Shown here piece after piece: positions 10,747 through 23,264 of a stretch of DNA of 64,000 nt. The notes below the pieces were generated by a model. The model was not told the origin of the DNA and did not search any database. It saw only the letters and a program-made list of their open reading frames with translations. The first letter of the stretch is position 1. Each line of letters starts with the position of its first letter. Position numbers and translations under genes: made by a program. Origin of the DNA: Hofstenia miamia. Its lineage: Eukaryota > Xenacoelomorpha > Acoela. Location: assembly GCA_004352715.1 (NCBI GenBank), contig SCFE01000010.1, positions 930,280-994,279 on the forward strand. The letters run 5' to 3'.

Positions 10747-13620
10747 CTAAGTTAAATTCAATTATAAAAGGAAAGGACACATACATTTATTATACAAGAA
10801 TTCAGAGTGCTTACAGAGATCAAGAAAAATATAAATTTATTCTGCTACTGACATGAAAAAACATGGCAACAAACCAAAATCTGAGTTGTGAGATATTGAA
10901 AAAAATAATTTGAAATACGTTTGCTTGACCTTTACAATTTATACAAAATTATTTATAGTCACCAGAGAGGGATTCCATTAAAGAAATTAATTAAATAGCC
11001 ATTGATACAATTTCCAGTGCATTTCAACTATGACTAGTGTGCAGAATTATTGACTTAAAATAGATCCCTTAGCGTAATATTTTCATCCAATAGTGTCATG
11101 CGAACCTTACTCATGTAGTATATGAGATATATGCATAAATATTAAAAAATTTTCACACTGTTTGATAAAAGTGTACGACTTAACTAAAAATCTGGATGTG
11201 TAGGCCAAAAATGTACGCAAAATTCTTTTCAGTAGTAAAGTGTCATTGAAGATTATTATTGTGAATTGTTTTAGCAAACGTAAATAAACTAAGACAATGG
11301 AAAAGTTTTACTTATCAATTAAGTAACTTTTTCAGTGTTTTCGGATTGAAATTTCAAAAGCGTTTAAAGTTACCTTATAAACAACACATGTTTTTTGAAA
11401 TGCATTCTTAAAATTTATTTTTTAAAATAAGCAAATATTTCATGAAAATTTAGGAAAAAAATTTCTAAATTCGTCCATTCTGACTTTTATAACCACCTTC
11501 CTTGAGAAAAAGTAGCAAAATTTGCGTTTTGTTTGTTTGCATGAAACGAAATTTGAATACCACTGAATTATCACAATGCAATGATTTTATTTTACCACAT
11601 ATTCGAACCTTTACGTTGCTCTATGTAAGAGCAAAAAATATTACTTTGAACGTCAGAAGCGTTTTTTGTAAAAAATACATTTTTTTGCCAACTTTATTGC
11701 ATAAAATCACTTCAATGTTACAAAGAATAGTAACCTTTTAGAAAGAAAATAAAATCTATAAAATTCATTGCATACGATAAATTTATTTTAAAGCCATCAT
11801 TCATTAGAATGAAAAAAAAAGATTTGCATCTGCATAAGTCTTTTTAAAGCATTGGAAATCTTAATGTACATACGTGAGGATCCAAGTAATTTACTAAAAA
11901 ATTGGAAAGCAAAAAGAATTGAATACCATAGTGATATTGATAATTGGAAATGTATTAGTTAATAAAGATCTTACTTGTCGCATTACTGTATTTAAGATTA
12001 TCATCCAAATTATAGCCTCTAACATGTCTGTCAAAGTTTAGCGTCATCTTTCCAACAGCCTCATCAATAGCTTTAATCCCGTCCTCTTGCCGCATGTCAA
12101 TAGTGCTAAAGTTGGTATGGCAATGCGCACCCATGGAATTCCCAGTTTGTGAATGCATATCGAAGGATATTACCACACCGAATTCTTCAGACACTCTTTG
12201 AAGGATATATCGAGCAATCCATAAATGATCACCCATATCGATACCTTACATAATAATATAACATCCGTTGTATACATAAGACGCAACCTTGGTGATAGAA
12301 CATTAACTAATCCGATGAAGAAAAAGTTGTATTATATTAGATTTAAAAGGATATAAAATTTATAAGCCTGGTTTTTCTTAGGATTCTTAGCTAAATTTTA
12401 AATTGAATTGTTTCAAAATTCAGGAGGCAGCTTCTTGATAAGGCATTAAAATAAAAGCGATTTTGTTAATCAATGATAGGGTAAATTTCTTAATCGAAAT
12501 TACAAACTATTGTGTTAGGATTTCCTACAAATTGAATTGCGGAACAACGGAAAATATCGTGTAACAGTCAAAATTGGGAAATATATATTTGGCAACAAAT
12601 ATCGAGTGTATGCACGATTATAAATAATTCTTAAAATATAAGAAGTCGATGATAGGTTTTAACTTAAAAATGGGTGAATAACACAGCTGTAATTATGTGC
12701 ATTAGTGTTCGTCTAGGTGCAATTCTTTGAGCCAAATGGATTTGACACAAAAATATTAAAGGAAAACTGGTATGGAAAATAACCTTCAATTTGTTAACTT
12801 ATTGGAAATTTAAATGATAAAATTATTAATATCATAAATATAAAAACAGAGAAAATCCGAAAACTCAAGAAAATTTGCACTCAAGAAGGAAATCAATTAT
12901 GTTTGTTTCACTTAGACAAACACTACTATATACATGCAATATATAAATAGCGATTGAATGTGTTAATTATTTTGTAAGGTTACCTCTACAAGGGCCAATT
13001 TGAAACTCCTTTTGACTTGGAACAAACTCATCATTAGCACCTGCTATATTCACCCCTGCAAACAGACAGGCTTTATAATGAGATTCTATTAAAGATCGCA
13101 GATAACTTCGATTGTAACCAACTCCACAGTAATAGTTGCTACTGAGTGAAGGATGCTCCAAAGAGAAAACACTATGTGGCGCAGAAGATTTATCAAATAT
13201 TGAATAAACTTGTCTCATGCCAAACCAGGGTTCAGCGGCTTCAACTTCAGGAAGATTCATCACATCTAAACAGGAGCCCCGATGGTTCCGTTGATCAGGT
13301 CTCCAATCTGTATTGTAAACTTCACATAAAACAAGTTTGTTGTTTCCCCCTCGAAAAGGGTCGCGGAAAACTGCTGCAGGTCGTAACCAGCAATCTGTTT
13401 CAGGACCATATGCCTGATCCGTATTAGCTCCATCAAAGTTCCAATCTGGACAATCATCAATTTGGACATCTCCTGGTCCACACTCAATTGTTTTTGTTTT
13501 CGAGCGCAGATTCTGACCGGTTCCATCAATCCAAATGTATTGCGCCATAACTTTGTTGTCGAGAATATCTAATTTGCGAAACTTAGCGTACGGTGACCGA
13601 CTGATCTCACGCCGAAACAT
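10571..13620 (-). CDS. Gs: Glutamine synthetase-family protein, likely pseudoenzyme (three exons)
   Basis: Exons 12984-13620, 11975-12244 and 10571-10746 join in frame into 360 codons, close to the ~365-373 usual for animal glutamine synthetase (GSII), which makes glutamine from glutamate, ammonia and ATP. The fold signature is complete: YIWIDGTG (28-35), WNFDGANT (60-67), RDPFR (86-90), PWFGM (131-135), EFQIGPC (205-211), MGDHLW (216-221), [10 protein letters not shown] (251-260), IRIP (318-321), GYLEDRRP (330-337) and NCDPY (340-344). In the family, PWFGMEQEY supplies two metal-binding Glu and GPCEG a third; here they are Arg136, Val138 and Arg212. The GFHETS loop is replaced and the Arg before the IRIP strand is Ile. 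Retained are Glu205, His255, Arg319, Glu333 and Arg335. Frame, splice sites and poly(A) signal are intact, so this is not an ordinary decayed pseudogene. Loss of catalysis is inferred. Confidence 0.88.
11975..12244 (-). CDS. Gs: Glutamine synthetase-like exon 2
   Basis: The acceptor tattatgtaag precedes GTATCGATATGGG, giving G-I-D-M-G-D-H-L-W across the junction. The exon is 270 nt and ends with a gtaaga donor in phase 1. It carries [10 protein letters not shown] with the conserved His of the active site. Confidence 0.88.
12984..13620 (-). CDS. Gs: Glutamine synthetase-like exon 1
   Basis: Begins at the ATG of [10 protein letters not shown]; the next Met (residue 25) lies inside the conserved YIWIDGTG approach, so the first is preferred. 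It contains the whole beta-grasp domain and the start of the catalytic domain. The donor follows TGT AGA G, with intron start gtaacc, so the exon ends in phase 1. Confidence 0.88.
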
Positions 13621-15653
13621 TATTTTTAATAATATATCGTAGTCAAATGAATAAAATTTTATTCCCGCATGTAGAGCAACGCTTGCAGAGGATTACACGT
13701 GTGTTAATTTATCTCAAAAGGAATGGAAAATTAATAATTGCGAGCTTCATACAGACATAAATCCATACTGTATTGGTAAAGAAGAAGCAGTGATGAAGTT
13801 GCATTAAGTTACTAATTTTACAAAGGCTTCCAGAATAAACTACATTAATGTCCCAAAGCGTAAATTATCTTATTAATACACAACAAGAAACGAAAGAAAA
13901 TCTAAGATAACTACAAAAACTGTGAAGTATCAGTTGGGACCTGAGAATTCATTTTTTGCATTTCTAATTCGAATCCGAATATTCAGAAACTGACATTTAA
14001 AATGAAGCCCAACAAAACAATAGAAGAATTCAAAGGAGAAATGTAATTTTGTTTAAAACATCAGTGCCCTCTACTTATCTAGATCCACCCAATATTCGAG
14101 CTTAGATTCGGAGTCGACTTCGAGTAATCGCAAGTCCCTAATTAACAGTGGTGTCCGATTAACCAAATAGCATTCCTCATGAACGACATAAAAAAAGACT
14201 TGGATCTGATTTTACTTTCCGCTATACACTTACCTTTGAGTTAGAAGTATAATTGATAAAATACTTCAATATTTATTTGAAATGTCTGTTGTTTTATCTG
14301 CGAATTTTATATGAAAGAACTCTAATGAAATAAATGAAGGAGGAAATGTTAATCGGTTTTCAAGATATATTTACTTCCATGGAGTCAATCTTGGATTCCA
14401 TTTGATTATAAATTTCAATTTCTATTTGTAGCAAACAATTATGTTTTTATCGTGTTGGATAGTTTACAGTGTGTATTTATAGGCGTTTGTATATGTGTAC
14501 TTTGTAAATATTCATATATATAGATACGTTTGAAAACTAGAATTCAATGCATCATATTTAATTAAAATTTACATTAGCATACTTTTCAGAGATGTTTGGG
14601 GCAAATATTAAGAAAATTTTCCCAAAAATTATGGATAGCAATGTTGCAAAATCACATATAATTTTCTGAACAAAATTACATCATTACTCATTTGTCTTGG
14701 TTTAGTGGTTTAGGAATATTTTTAACTCCACCGAGATTTTAAAGGAAAATTCAAAGAGCTATAACAAATTTTAGCATTGAATTTTAAGCATAGTAAAAAA
14801 GTAAAAACTATGATCAGGTAGCACGACTCATTACAGACGCTTGCTTCTTAACACTAGGAGTACCATTACTCCTTGAGATTCATTTTACATGTAGCATTTC
14901 AATAAAAAAATTATGTAAAAGAATGAAAAAAATTTTACTTATGGAAATTCAAATAGATTATCGATATCTATGGAGGTGTATATACCTGCTGTTGTTTTTA
15001 ATGAATGCATACGCAAGTAAGCAAAATTTTAATTTGAGTCAATTTTGACACATTTGGTACTTCTAGTGTTATCTAAGGCGAAGGAAAGGCACATGAGCAC
15101 AAAAAATTAGCTTTAGATTACATCATGACATCAGAATTTATTATAATTAATAAACAAATGAAAGTAGAAAATATCATTGTCTGAAAATATAATTAAATAT
15201 CTTTGCTTATTTCAGTCAACACATTGATAATATGTGAGCTACGGGTTTAATGCACTTGGAATACTAGCCCGCATAGACTCATGAACATCTTTAGCAAAAA
15301 ACTAGTTCTACCTCACTAATTAAAAAGAAATTGCGAACGACATTTCCTTCTATAAGATAACAAATAAATAGTTTGAAATTCATTATTCAACTCAGTAGAG
15401 CTACTAGCTTCGATAATTCAAATGAAATTTCTGCAGCATATATACATTATAATGCGAACCCTTCATTTAATTAAAAAACTTATGACCAGGTAAAAATTTT
15501 TTCAAATTTAAGCAAAGTATGTCAAAGTCTTGCTTAGAAAGCTTCGAGTATACTAATATCAAATTCAGAAGACTAAACACGGGTTACGTTTATCATTAAA
15601 ATGGCATATTTGAATTTTATCAGAAATGCGCAGCATTACTACTGGAAACTTAC
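13621..15653 (-). other. Stretch between the GS-like gene and the nearest PRODH exon
   Basis: Nothing gene-like was found. If PRODH continues past the left edge, this and the GS-like gene itself lie inside one PRODH intron. Confidence 0.4.
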
Positions 15654-15844
15654 CCGTCCTTTTGAGTATCGAGCCAAGTGAACCATTCGCCAACATCATC
15701 TCGCGATACAGGCACGCCTAGCCCTTGGAGATGCTGAGTAAAGTGATCTTTGTCAACGCGTCGCCGCATGACGTCATGGGGGAATACTCCGGACATTGCA
15801 TCATAGTATTCACGCACTTGAATAAGTAGAGCGGAGAGTTGCAG
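15654..15844 (-). CDS. PRODH: PRODH exon (LQLSALL segment)
   Basis: The acceptor ttgacatttag precedes CTGCAACTCTCC, and a strong donor (ggtaagt) follows the codons for LDTQKDG. The peptide LQLSALLIQVREYYDAMSGV, later GEWFTWLDTQKDG, matches the insert of animal PRODH after the L-L-L-Q-L-S helix and before the D-L-L-D-W segment. It is the most divergent of the four exons, and its assignment rests partly on position and strand. Confidence 0.65.
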
Positions 15845-18800
15845 CTAAATGTCAAATAGCCGTGAAAAGTAGTTTGAAACTTAATTTATTAGCTCAAAAA
15901 ATCAAGTAAATTGCAGGACTCGATTTTGAAATATCAACCAAAACAGATCGATGTCAATGCAACAAAGCGGTGACAAAATGAACATAACGAATGGCAGTTG
16001 TACCTCAACACAGATTGCTTGGAGAACGATAAAACAGTAATCGATTTTCAATACTGGTGAATTTAGGGAGAAATGGTGGGCAATGCAAACCTCAAACACG
16101 TTGGATGTTCGAATGGCTTCGCTATCAGGGTACTTTCTTACAAAGTAAAGAGTTTCGCTGGGAAGTTGTCATGCCAATAAACTGAAAACCCGATCTAACC
16201 AACTTTTTCGTGTAAACAAAATTTCTTTGCTATAAAATATTAATCAACAAGAAATTTTAGTTCTCTAGCATTCATTGCAGGCTTTTATTTGCCCTAAAAT
16301 AAACTAAATTGGAAAGAATAGTTAGGAGTAGTTAATTCTACGTCATTTCTGAATATATATATATATATATTTATTTATATTATAGTAATAGACACGGTGT
16401 AACTTTGCTCAACAACAAATTAGCTAATGTGAGAGCAGATTGATGCTATCTATTTGCAATCAAGATAACTCAATTGTAATCATATGGAATATATGGAAAC
16501 TGTTTTCCAGACGTTACTATATTGGTGGAAAATACAACTTATTTTTTGATGTATAAAATTTGTATTGCGCAATCGATATCTGAAAAAGAATTAATTAATA
16601 ATGCGTTTGAAAATTTTCCTTTGAACCCAATTGCTTGGTTTGAACAACATCTCGGTATAATTGATACAGTTTCAAGTTGAAATTAAAGCGCAATTTCAAA
16701 TTTATGTCCTTCATAGATTGAAATGTACTTTGCGCCGTTTCCTTATCAACATTTCTGTTCCAATGTCTTGCAACAGTTGGTGTTAAATATTCCAAGTAAC
16801 GGTTCAGTATCATTTTAATTTAAAATAACTAACCGCTGATACTGATCCAGAGTCGAATTGGGAGCTGGAAGATATTTTGCGAAGAGACAAGACCAAGATT
16901 TAAAATTTAAACTCAGCTTGCACACCCAAAATTATTACAAAAATATATGTATTACAAATATGTTTTGAAAATAACTATATATTTTTTTTAATTTTCCATT
17001 ATCCTAACCACAAAAATCATTCCTTAGTTATTTATAGTTTCCCAATATACATAATTTTAAGATCGTAACGTCTGTTGCAAAAGCAACCAGTTTTAAAGCT
17101 TGACATGAAAATGTTAATATTTTTAAGTTTGTAGCCCATTTCAGATGCATTCAAATTAAGTCTCATTTTCTACTACATTTACATTGAGTGTTGGAGCCGT
17201 AGCTTGATTTTTCGACATGACCAAGACACGAAAGGACGCAGTGGGGCACGAGTACGACTCATCTATACATTTTTCGTTTAATGTAAAATGCATCTTAGAT
17301 TAAACCTGTATGAATGAAATGTTTAACAAGCTAAAACTTTCGATGATTTTAATATGCAAATTTAAAGATTTAGAAAATCAAAATAACAAGGATATTTGAC
17401 ACGTATTTTAATGTAGACTGAGCACAGCACGGCACGGCACGGCACGGCACTGCATGGTTCTAACACTGATATTAATTTTACAATGAAAGATTCGTATTCT
17501 TTTCCACTATTGTATAGCATTGGAGTGCTTGGCGTGAAATTAGAATAAGCAAATAGGATTAATATTGTGATACATTGAATAAACATGGGAGCAGCGAGAA
17601 TTTTTAACTGCCATTAGAAAAGTACGACTACTACTTCTACTTTCGTCATGATGACATTTGCAAGAACTCAACTAATCTTTGGCTACTACAATGGCAAATA
17701 GTTTGAATATTTTGATGTAATTAAACATAATACCGTAAACCGGGGTAACTTTGTTCTTCAAAGACCGGCTATAGTCATTAAGCTATACGCGAAATCGCTA
17801 AATTTGGTGCCAAATGAAAGAGAAGACTTCATATCAAGCATAAAATATCACTGGTGCCGTAAATATATTTTTTTTCAATAAAAATTGATCAAATTGCGGC
17901 AAAATTCAATTTTTGGGGGAAATTTGGCTCAAAACAAATTTTGTGGATTTCAGCAAAACTGGAAAAGACTGAAGCCATCATTCCATATATATCATATCCT
18001 GCGACCATTATTGTAGCAGCCAGTGTTTGTTTACGGTGCCACTTGTGTTCACCTCCTGCATTGCGTAGTGTAGTATTTAAGAGTTATGTCAGGCAAAGCT
18101 TCATGGATGTGGAAACATTTCACGAAGCCTGACACTAAAGCTGTGTGCCATTTATGTGTTGTGAAACCCCAACATCGTTGTGTACAACATTGGCTGTTGT
18201 GCGCATTTACTGGACCAGACAGTAAAAGACACCCAAGAGGGGTGTAGCGCTGTAGCGAACGTAGTTGACAAAGTATACGTTATGATAAAGACCCTTAACA
18301 AATCCGAGATTCAGAAATCAAGTAATGCCGGAAAAAAACAAGAAACTAGAGCGGCAAATGCCTGTATCAACTTGTTGAAACACCCAGTGGATTATGATAC
18401 ATTCCTTCCTCAACTTGCACTCTGCTGTGTCCTGATTGCTTGCCTCAGCAGAAACATCGGAGACTCTATCAGCAAAGCAAAAGACAACCATAAAATACTG
18501 CCCCTGCTTTTACTCCCGAAGAACTCAATGCATCAAAAGACTTCTCAGCAATTTTCGGGCCTATAAAGAAGTTACAGACTTGCTTGAAGGGGAAAACTAT
18601 GTTACTTTATCAACAGTTTAGGCCACGGTTAGACTAGTGATTGGTTAAAAAGTGATCTGTGACATTTGAAAGAATTGCACGTCTAACCAATAAGTGATGT
18701 GAAGATCACAAGGAAATCGAAAGCGCACTAGTCTAGCCGTGGCCTTACACAACGGAGTTTACGCGCGGAAGGCAACGACTTTGGTATGAACGGAAGGTCT

Positions 18801-21348
18801 CGAACTTAGAGATCTATTACTCAAGAATATCACTACGCAATTTTGCATGGACGATGTTGAATTTTCATCCGAATTCAGTGTTCGCATTTATGCCAGTTTC
18901 TTAGACCTTCGTTTTAAACAAGTGAAATTTCTGAGTCAAGAACATCCAGCAGTCTCTGCAAACGTTAAAAGCGCTATTTACGAGGAGCTTCAAAAATTTG
19001 CGATGAATCGACGACTATCGCCTGTTGCACACCAGGCAAAAACCAAAGCTTTACGATGTTGAAAGTAACTCAGTTGGGCATGACCACGTTGAAACAGATC
19101 GCATCAATACAAAATTGAAAGCTACCAAAAATTTAAGGTAAAGATGGATGCTGAGTATGGTGGCAAGATCATGAGAATCATTTTCCGAGGCAAAGCTAGC
19201 ACGGAAAAATCTCGGGGTACCAGCCACTTGTGCCGCTGCAGAACGACTCTTCTCTCGTCTTCGTCTCATTTTCAGAGACAACAGAATGGCCTTGCTGCCT
19301 GAAACTGCAAATATGATTTTTTTCTGCCACTTCGATGAATAAATTCAGTATCTTTTTCTATTATTTATTTTCGAAATAAGTGGCGGTTACCCGGGTAAAA
19401 CTTTCGAGCTTTAATTATTGGTTAAACATGCCGAGCCGAATCGAGTCGAAGAACTATAGCTCGTCCGCAAGGTTACTGAGTAAACCCACACTCACCTCTG
19501 ATCCATGGTAACTGCATTGATACGACTGATTTTTCCTTCAATAGCCTGAAATATTGAGCTTAGGCTAATAGCAATCAATAGCTAACTTTAGAAAATACGC
19601 AAAGTTAGGAGATGGAGAATATATAGTTTTAAATAGCCTTTAATTCTGGGAGGTCACAGGGGTAAAGGACATTGTAATAATGCGTTAACAGTTTGCAAAA
19701 ATGCAAATTTTGAAATGTATCTTAATACATGAGTTTCCCAAAATGGGTGACCTTTCAAAGTAGAAATGAAATAAATAAATTTTTCCGAACTTGCCACAAT
19801 GTGAACTCTGATATGAAGGTTACTAAGTAGTAATGTCGCAAGAACAAAAATTCCTCGAAATTTCTTTCCAAGATTGTACGCATTTTTCATAGAGGCCCCT
19901 GGCGAAAGCTGTAGCATTAACCCTATTATTCACAAAAGGGGTAAATTTACCACCATGTGAATTTATATCAATAACTCGTCTTCCATTAAATTTGAAAGGT
20001 TGACTGAACTTTTCACTGCTTTAAATTTAGTTTTACACATTCTTTGAAAATTTTAGCAATTTTTGTCAAGGAATTATGACTATTTGTCAATGCTGATTGG
20101 CATATATTTTAATATAGAAATATAAAAACTGCGCTGGCTACAAAAAATGCTGACATCAGCATTAATAACTACAAATAAAAATGCCTTAAGTTATTACTAG
20201 CCCTGATCATTTGTGTTTTGAATAGAAAAATATTAAAAGTTGCCCAAAAATAACAACCATTTCGACATAAGACGTCTCTTAGCATTTTTATCATTTTTTT
20301 GGAATTTTTTTAAATTTTTATCCCATGTACCTTTGTGCCAAGTTTCATGACAATAGCATTACTATATGAAAAATAAACGGGGGAATATTTTTGCCCCCCC
20401 ATTGTGAAACCAATGTACATAAAAAAGCTTGTAAGGATTAGGGTTAATCCGATTGCCCAATTGTACTTTTCAACTTTAATACAGACGATTCTCAGCAAAT
20501 AATGCCAACATAGAATTAAAGTTTGAATATTAAAAGTCAATCCAAGATTTAGGCTAAACACCCAATAGGTGAGTGGAGGCAAGATTTCGCATTTGTTTAA
20601 TTACATATATATTTGGTTTATGAAGAAAATTTGAAATTATTGGATTACTGTCATTTTGCAATTACACTTATGGTATATTGAGACAGAGAATGACAATATT
20701 TCTGACACTTTAGCATAAGAAGTACACTTGTATTGATTTAAGCAGTATGGCGAATGGAAAAAAACCTACCAGAAATTGGGGTCTTCCCAGGGCAGTGATT
20801 TTCATGGCTGCGAAACCGTTTTCACTACAAGCACCTAAATACGAAAAGAGTAACTATCTATCGAAACTTTTGCTCAATATAAGAATACTGGCGAAGACAA
20901 TAATTAACATTTTCCACAAAATAAATAAATAAACCAGCAATTAATCGAAAATAACAAGCAATTGCAGGTAAACATTTAGTTTAAAAACATGATGTAATAT
21001 GGCTCGGGTTGTGATAGGAACTATGAATTAACCCCAAAATTAAATCAAACAATAAAGATCGTTCAAACCTTTACTATAAAATCATTAACATAGAAAAGTT
21101 AATAAAAAAATATATATACATATATTAGCACTGGGTATTTTTCAGAAAATATATACAATACAACTTCTGGCACTAGATACATAAGTTTTTAAAAGATTCC
21201 GATTTCGGGGCCAATTTTCTGTACATAATCTCATATAAGGTCCTCATTAAAAGACCCATCAAAAAAAATTGGGTAATTTTTTTTGAAGCCTCATATGGTG
21301 TACTGGTGCTGGGTACAAAACGAAGAAAAACCCCTATACCCAGCGCCA

Positions 21349-21384
<36 letters not shown>

Positions 21385-22137
21385 TTATATATTACGATAC
21401 TCAAACTTAAGATAAGAACAACAATCGCAAAGTATTTTATATTGNNNNNNNNNNNNNNNNNNNNNNNNNNNNNNNNNNNNNNNNNNNNNNNNNNNNNNNN
21501 NNNNNNNNNNNNNNNNNNNNNNNNNNNNNNNNNNNNNNNNNNNNNNNNNNNNNNNNNNNNNNNNNNNNNNNNNNNNNNNNNNNNNNNNNNNNNNNNNNNN
21601 NNNNNNNNNNNNNNNNNNNNNNNNNNNNNNNNNNNNNNNNNNNNNNNNNNNNNNNNNNNNNNNNNNNNNNNNNNNNNNNNNNNNNNNNNNNNNNNNNNNN
21701 NNNNNNNNNNNNNNNNNNNNNNNNNNNNNNNNNNNNNNNNNNNNNNNNNNNNNNNNNNNNNNNNNNNNNNNNNNNNNNNNNNNNNNNNNNNNNNNNNNNN
21801 NNNNNNNNNNNNNNNNNNNNNNNNNNNNNNNNNNNNNNNNNNNNNNNNNNNNNNNNNNNNNNNNNNNNNNNNNNNNNNNNNNNNNNNNNNNNNNNNNNNN
21901 NNNNNNNNNNNNNNNNNNNNNNNNNNNNNNNNNNNNNNNNNNNNNNNNNNNNNNNNNNNNNNNNNNNNNNNNNNNNNNNNNNNNNNNNNNNNNNNNNNNN
22001 NNNNNNNNNNNNNNNNNNNNNNNNNNNNNNNNNNNNNNNNNNNNNNNNNNNNNNNNNNNNNNNNNNNNNNNNNNNNNNNNNNNNNNNNNNNNNNNNNNNA
22101 TATATATATATATGCATATATATATATATACACTTAA

Positions 22138-22168
<31 letters not shown>

Positions 22169-23233
22169 CATACTTATATGCCCTTAGAAAAAGGCGCTCT
22201 GTCTGAGAGAGCGCCATTTCTAAGGAGACAGAGCGCCCAATTTTGATGCATGGTAAATTTAATCAGTTTTTTTCTGGCATATGATTATTGTGGATATTTT
22301 ATTTTAATTAGCAGTCATTTCGGTTTTTTAATTTTCTTTCATGGATTAGTAAATATTTTTAAAAAATGGCAAAAAACATATATATCAGGCGCTGTCCCTT
22401 TTTATCATTTTTTGTGTTTTTAGGTTAAATTTCGAAATTTGTTTGAGGATTATTGGTCGTTCTAGGATATCTCTGATACCAAATTGTAGCAATGAATACT
22501 TTTCAGACCTTGGTCTACTATATGATGGGGAGGAAATTTTAAGTAAAACATCTAAATGCCTGTACAAGCATTTACTTACCTATAGCAGTAACTGGTTACT
22601 ATAGCGCTTAGCTTTTAAGAGACCTCTAAATCAATCTTTGATGTAGAATCGAATAAAACAACTCCGGAAAAGTTATCTAATGTAGTTCTTGTGCTATGGA
22701 CCACTATTTGTTCGAAATTTTGCAAAATTTATATTTCAGTTACGGAACCCCATTTTTTAGAAGTGCAAAAAATACAAATTAATTCACATATTTCTATCGA
22801 TTACGCATAGAATGATGTAAAAACTTTGGAAATCGAATGAAAACTGAGCTATGGCTTTCCAAACATGGACGACTTTGCCAGAAAATGCAAACTTTTGAAA
22901 TATTTTGAAACTGGCCCATTCAAAATTGAAGATAGGATTACGCACATTACATAAAAAAAGATATAGCATAAAAAATATATTATAGTAGACCTTAAAAGGA
23001 CAAATATGGCGTGAAAATTCTGATAAAAAAGCACATTCGAGATCATGTCAGGCCTATTACAAAAAATGCGAAAGCACCATCTATTTGAAAAAAATTGGTC
23101 TATATTTGATAAAATTAGGATGGTTATATTAGACTTTTATAAAACAAAAGATTTTTCCACAGAGCGCCACATAAAATATTTGTATAAAGACAGAGCGCCA
23201 CACATAAAAGTCGGGTTTTAAGACAAAGCGCCC

Positions 23234-23264
<31 letters not shown>

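Noticed and set aside
13146-13529. Alternative-frame ORFs inside GS-like exon 1
   Set aside because: The minus frame with the full glutamine synthetase motifs explains the region.
15944-16006. Minus-strand TTAIRYVHFVTALL near 16 kb as the missing PRODH segment
   Set aside because: Only V-T-A-L matches clearly, a stop follows at once, and there is no proper donor.
19497-19546. 50-nt minus-strand stretch with acceptor-like and donor-like borders as the missing PRODH exon
   Set aside because: The length fits, but the frame required by exon 3 has a TGA, and the other frames do not match A-I-K-x-T-A-L-G-R-P well.
21283-22137. Long ORFs across N runs (also at 47.9, 49.8, 50.3 and 62.5 kb)
   Set aside because: Open only because N is read as sense; the flanks are TA repeats or unrelated sequence.
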